DNA of 58,184 bases from Pseudomonas juntendi (GTDB lineage Bacteria; Pseudomonadota; Gammaproteobacteria; Pseudomonadales; Pseudomonadaceae). Where the stretch lies: positions 1 through 58,184 of the forward strand of contig NZ_BLJG01000019.1 in the NCBI RefSeq assembly GCF_009932375.1, given 5' to 3'. Positions 58,046 to 58,184 of the stretch are shown in pieces. The translations under genes were made by a program, and so were the position numbers. Every line of letters begins with the position of its first letter. Positions within the stretch are counted from its first letter, which is position 1. The notes under the pieces are model-generated. The model saw only the letters and a list, made by a program, of their open reading frames with translations. It was not told the origin of the DNA and searched no databases.

Positions 58046-58184
58046 TCCTACGTTTGTTTCGGGCCAGTAACGCCTGTGACAGGCGCGCGCGGCCGCCTTG
58101 TTTGTACGGCGCGATATTGAGGCATGCACCAAGGCGTTCGCGCGCAAATCCCACAGGAATAATTGGCCCGAAACAAACGTAGGA
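58046..58184. repeat. 139-bp imperfect palindrome with perfect 21-bp ends, MITE- or REPIN-like
   Basis: tcctacgtttgtttcgggcca (58046-58066) is exactly repeated in reverse complement as the last 21 bases of the window (58164-58184). The next inner bases continue as an imperfect dyad (cctgtgacaggcgcgcgcg against cgcgcgcaaatcccacagg). No open frame large enough for a transposase is inside. It may be a non-autonomous mobile element or a large extragenic palindrome; the window stops exactly at its end. Confidence 0.6.

Overview
The window is high-GC (low to mid 60s percent by eye) and reads as a chromosomal segment of a Pseudomonas putida-group bacterium. Three things point there. The protein families and gene order are pseudomonad: mnmA-hflD-purB-roxA, kdpFABCDE, and gpsA through a GacS-type hybrid kinase to fabA-fabB. 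The intergenic gaps carry P. putida-style REP/REPIN repeats of the type 'gggagcgg...ccgcgaag'. Small intergenic hairpins built on AAGCTGCAAG/CTTGCAGCTT recur. Both window ends lie in repeats, so it may be a whole draft contig.

Layout, left to right. (1) 41-12056, housekeeping: a Nudix hydrolase, mnmA, hflD, purB, the ribosomal-oxygenase roxA coupled to an acetyltransferase, topB, a TSUP permease, nudC, a dienoyl-CoA isomerase-like crotonase, a lipocalin and rnz. (2) 12278-20829, reductive pyrimidine/hydantoin catabolism: M20 amidohydrolase, NCS1 permease, dihydropyrimidinase and PreT/PreA dihydropyrimidine dehydrogenase. It ends at a bidirectional terminator and a convergent VOC-TetR pair that may regulate it. 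(3) 20910-25332, a carbon operon on the minus strand: gnd, zwf and a GH15 glycoside hydrolase. (4) 25534-31555: a 55-residue coiled-coil protein, then an iron-uptake island (ECF sigma, FecR anti-sigma, TonB siderophore receptor with signalling domain, periplasmic IroE/PfeE-type esterase) and a LysR regulator. (5) 31721-36626, an orphan type VI secretion effector cassette: DUF4123-like adaptor, VasX-like pore-forming effector and a two-TM candidate immunity protein. The effector tip and the first half of the immunity gene form an AT-rich block. (6) 36728-44509, the complete kdpFABC potassium pump with kdpDE on the minus strand.

(7) 44685-50743, minus strand: AI-2E permease, DUF4892 protein, two alpha/beta hydrolases, an unknown 135-residue protein, sixA, a DUF4389 protein and gpsA. 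(8) 50901-55869, plus strand: a tightly coupled trio of BtuB-like TonB receptor, solute-binding protein without a transporter, and GacS-type hybrid kinase. It directly precedes fabA-fabB (56078-57825), which makes unsaturated fatty acids. A terminator and a 139-bp inverted-repeat element close the window.

The best candidates for undescribed biology are the receptor/binding-protein/hybrid-kinase trio, which looks like an envelope-spanning sensory chain, and the recombinant VasX-like effector-immunity cassette. All function calls rest on reading motifs and context; no database search was run.
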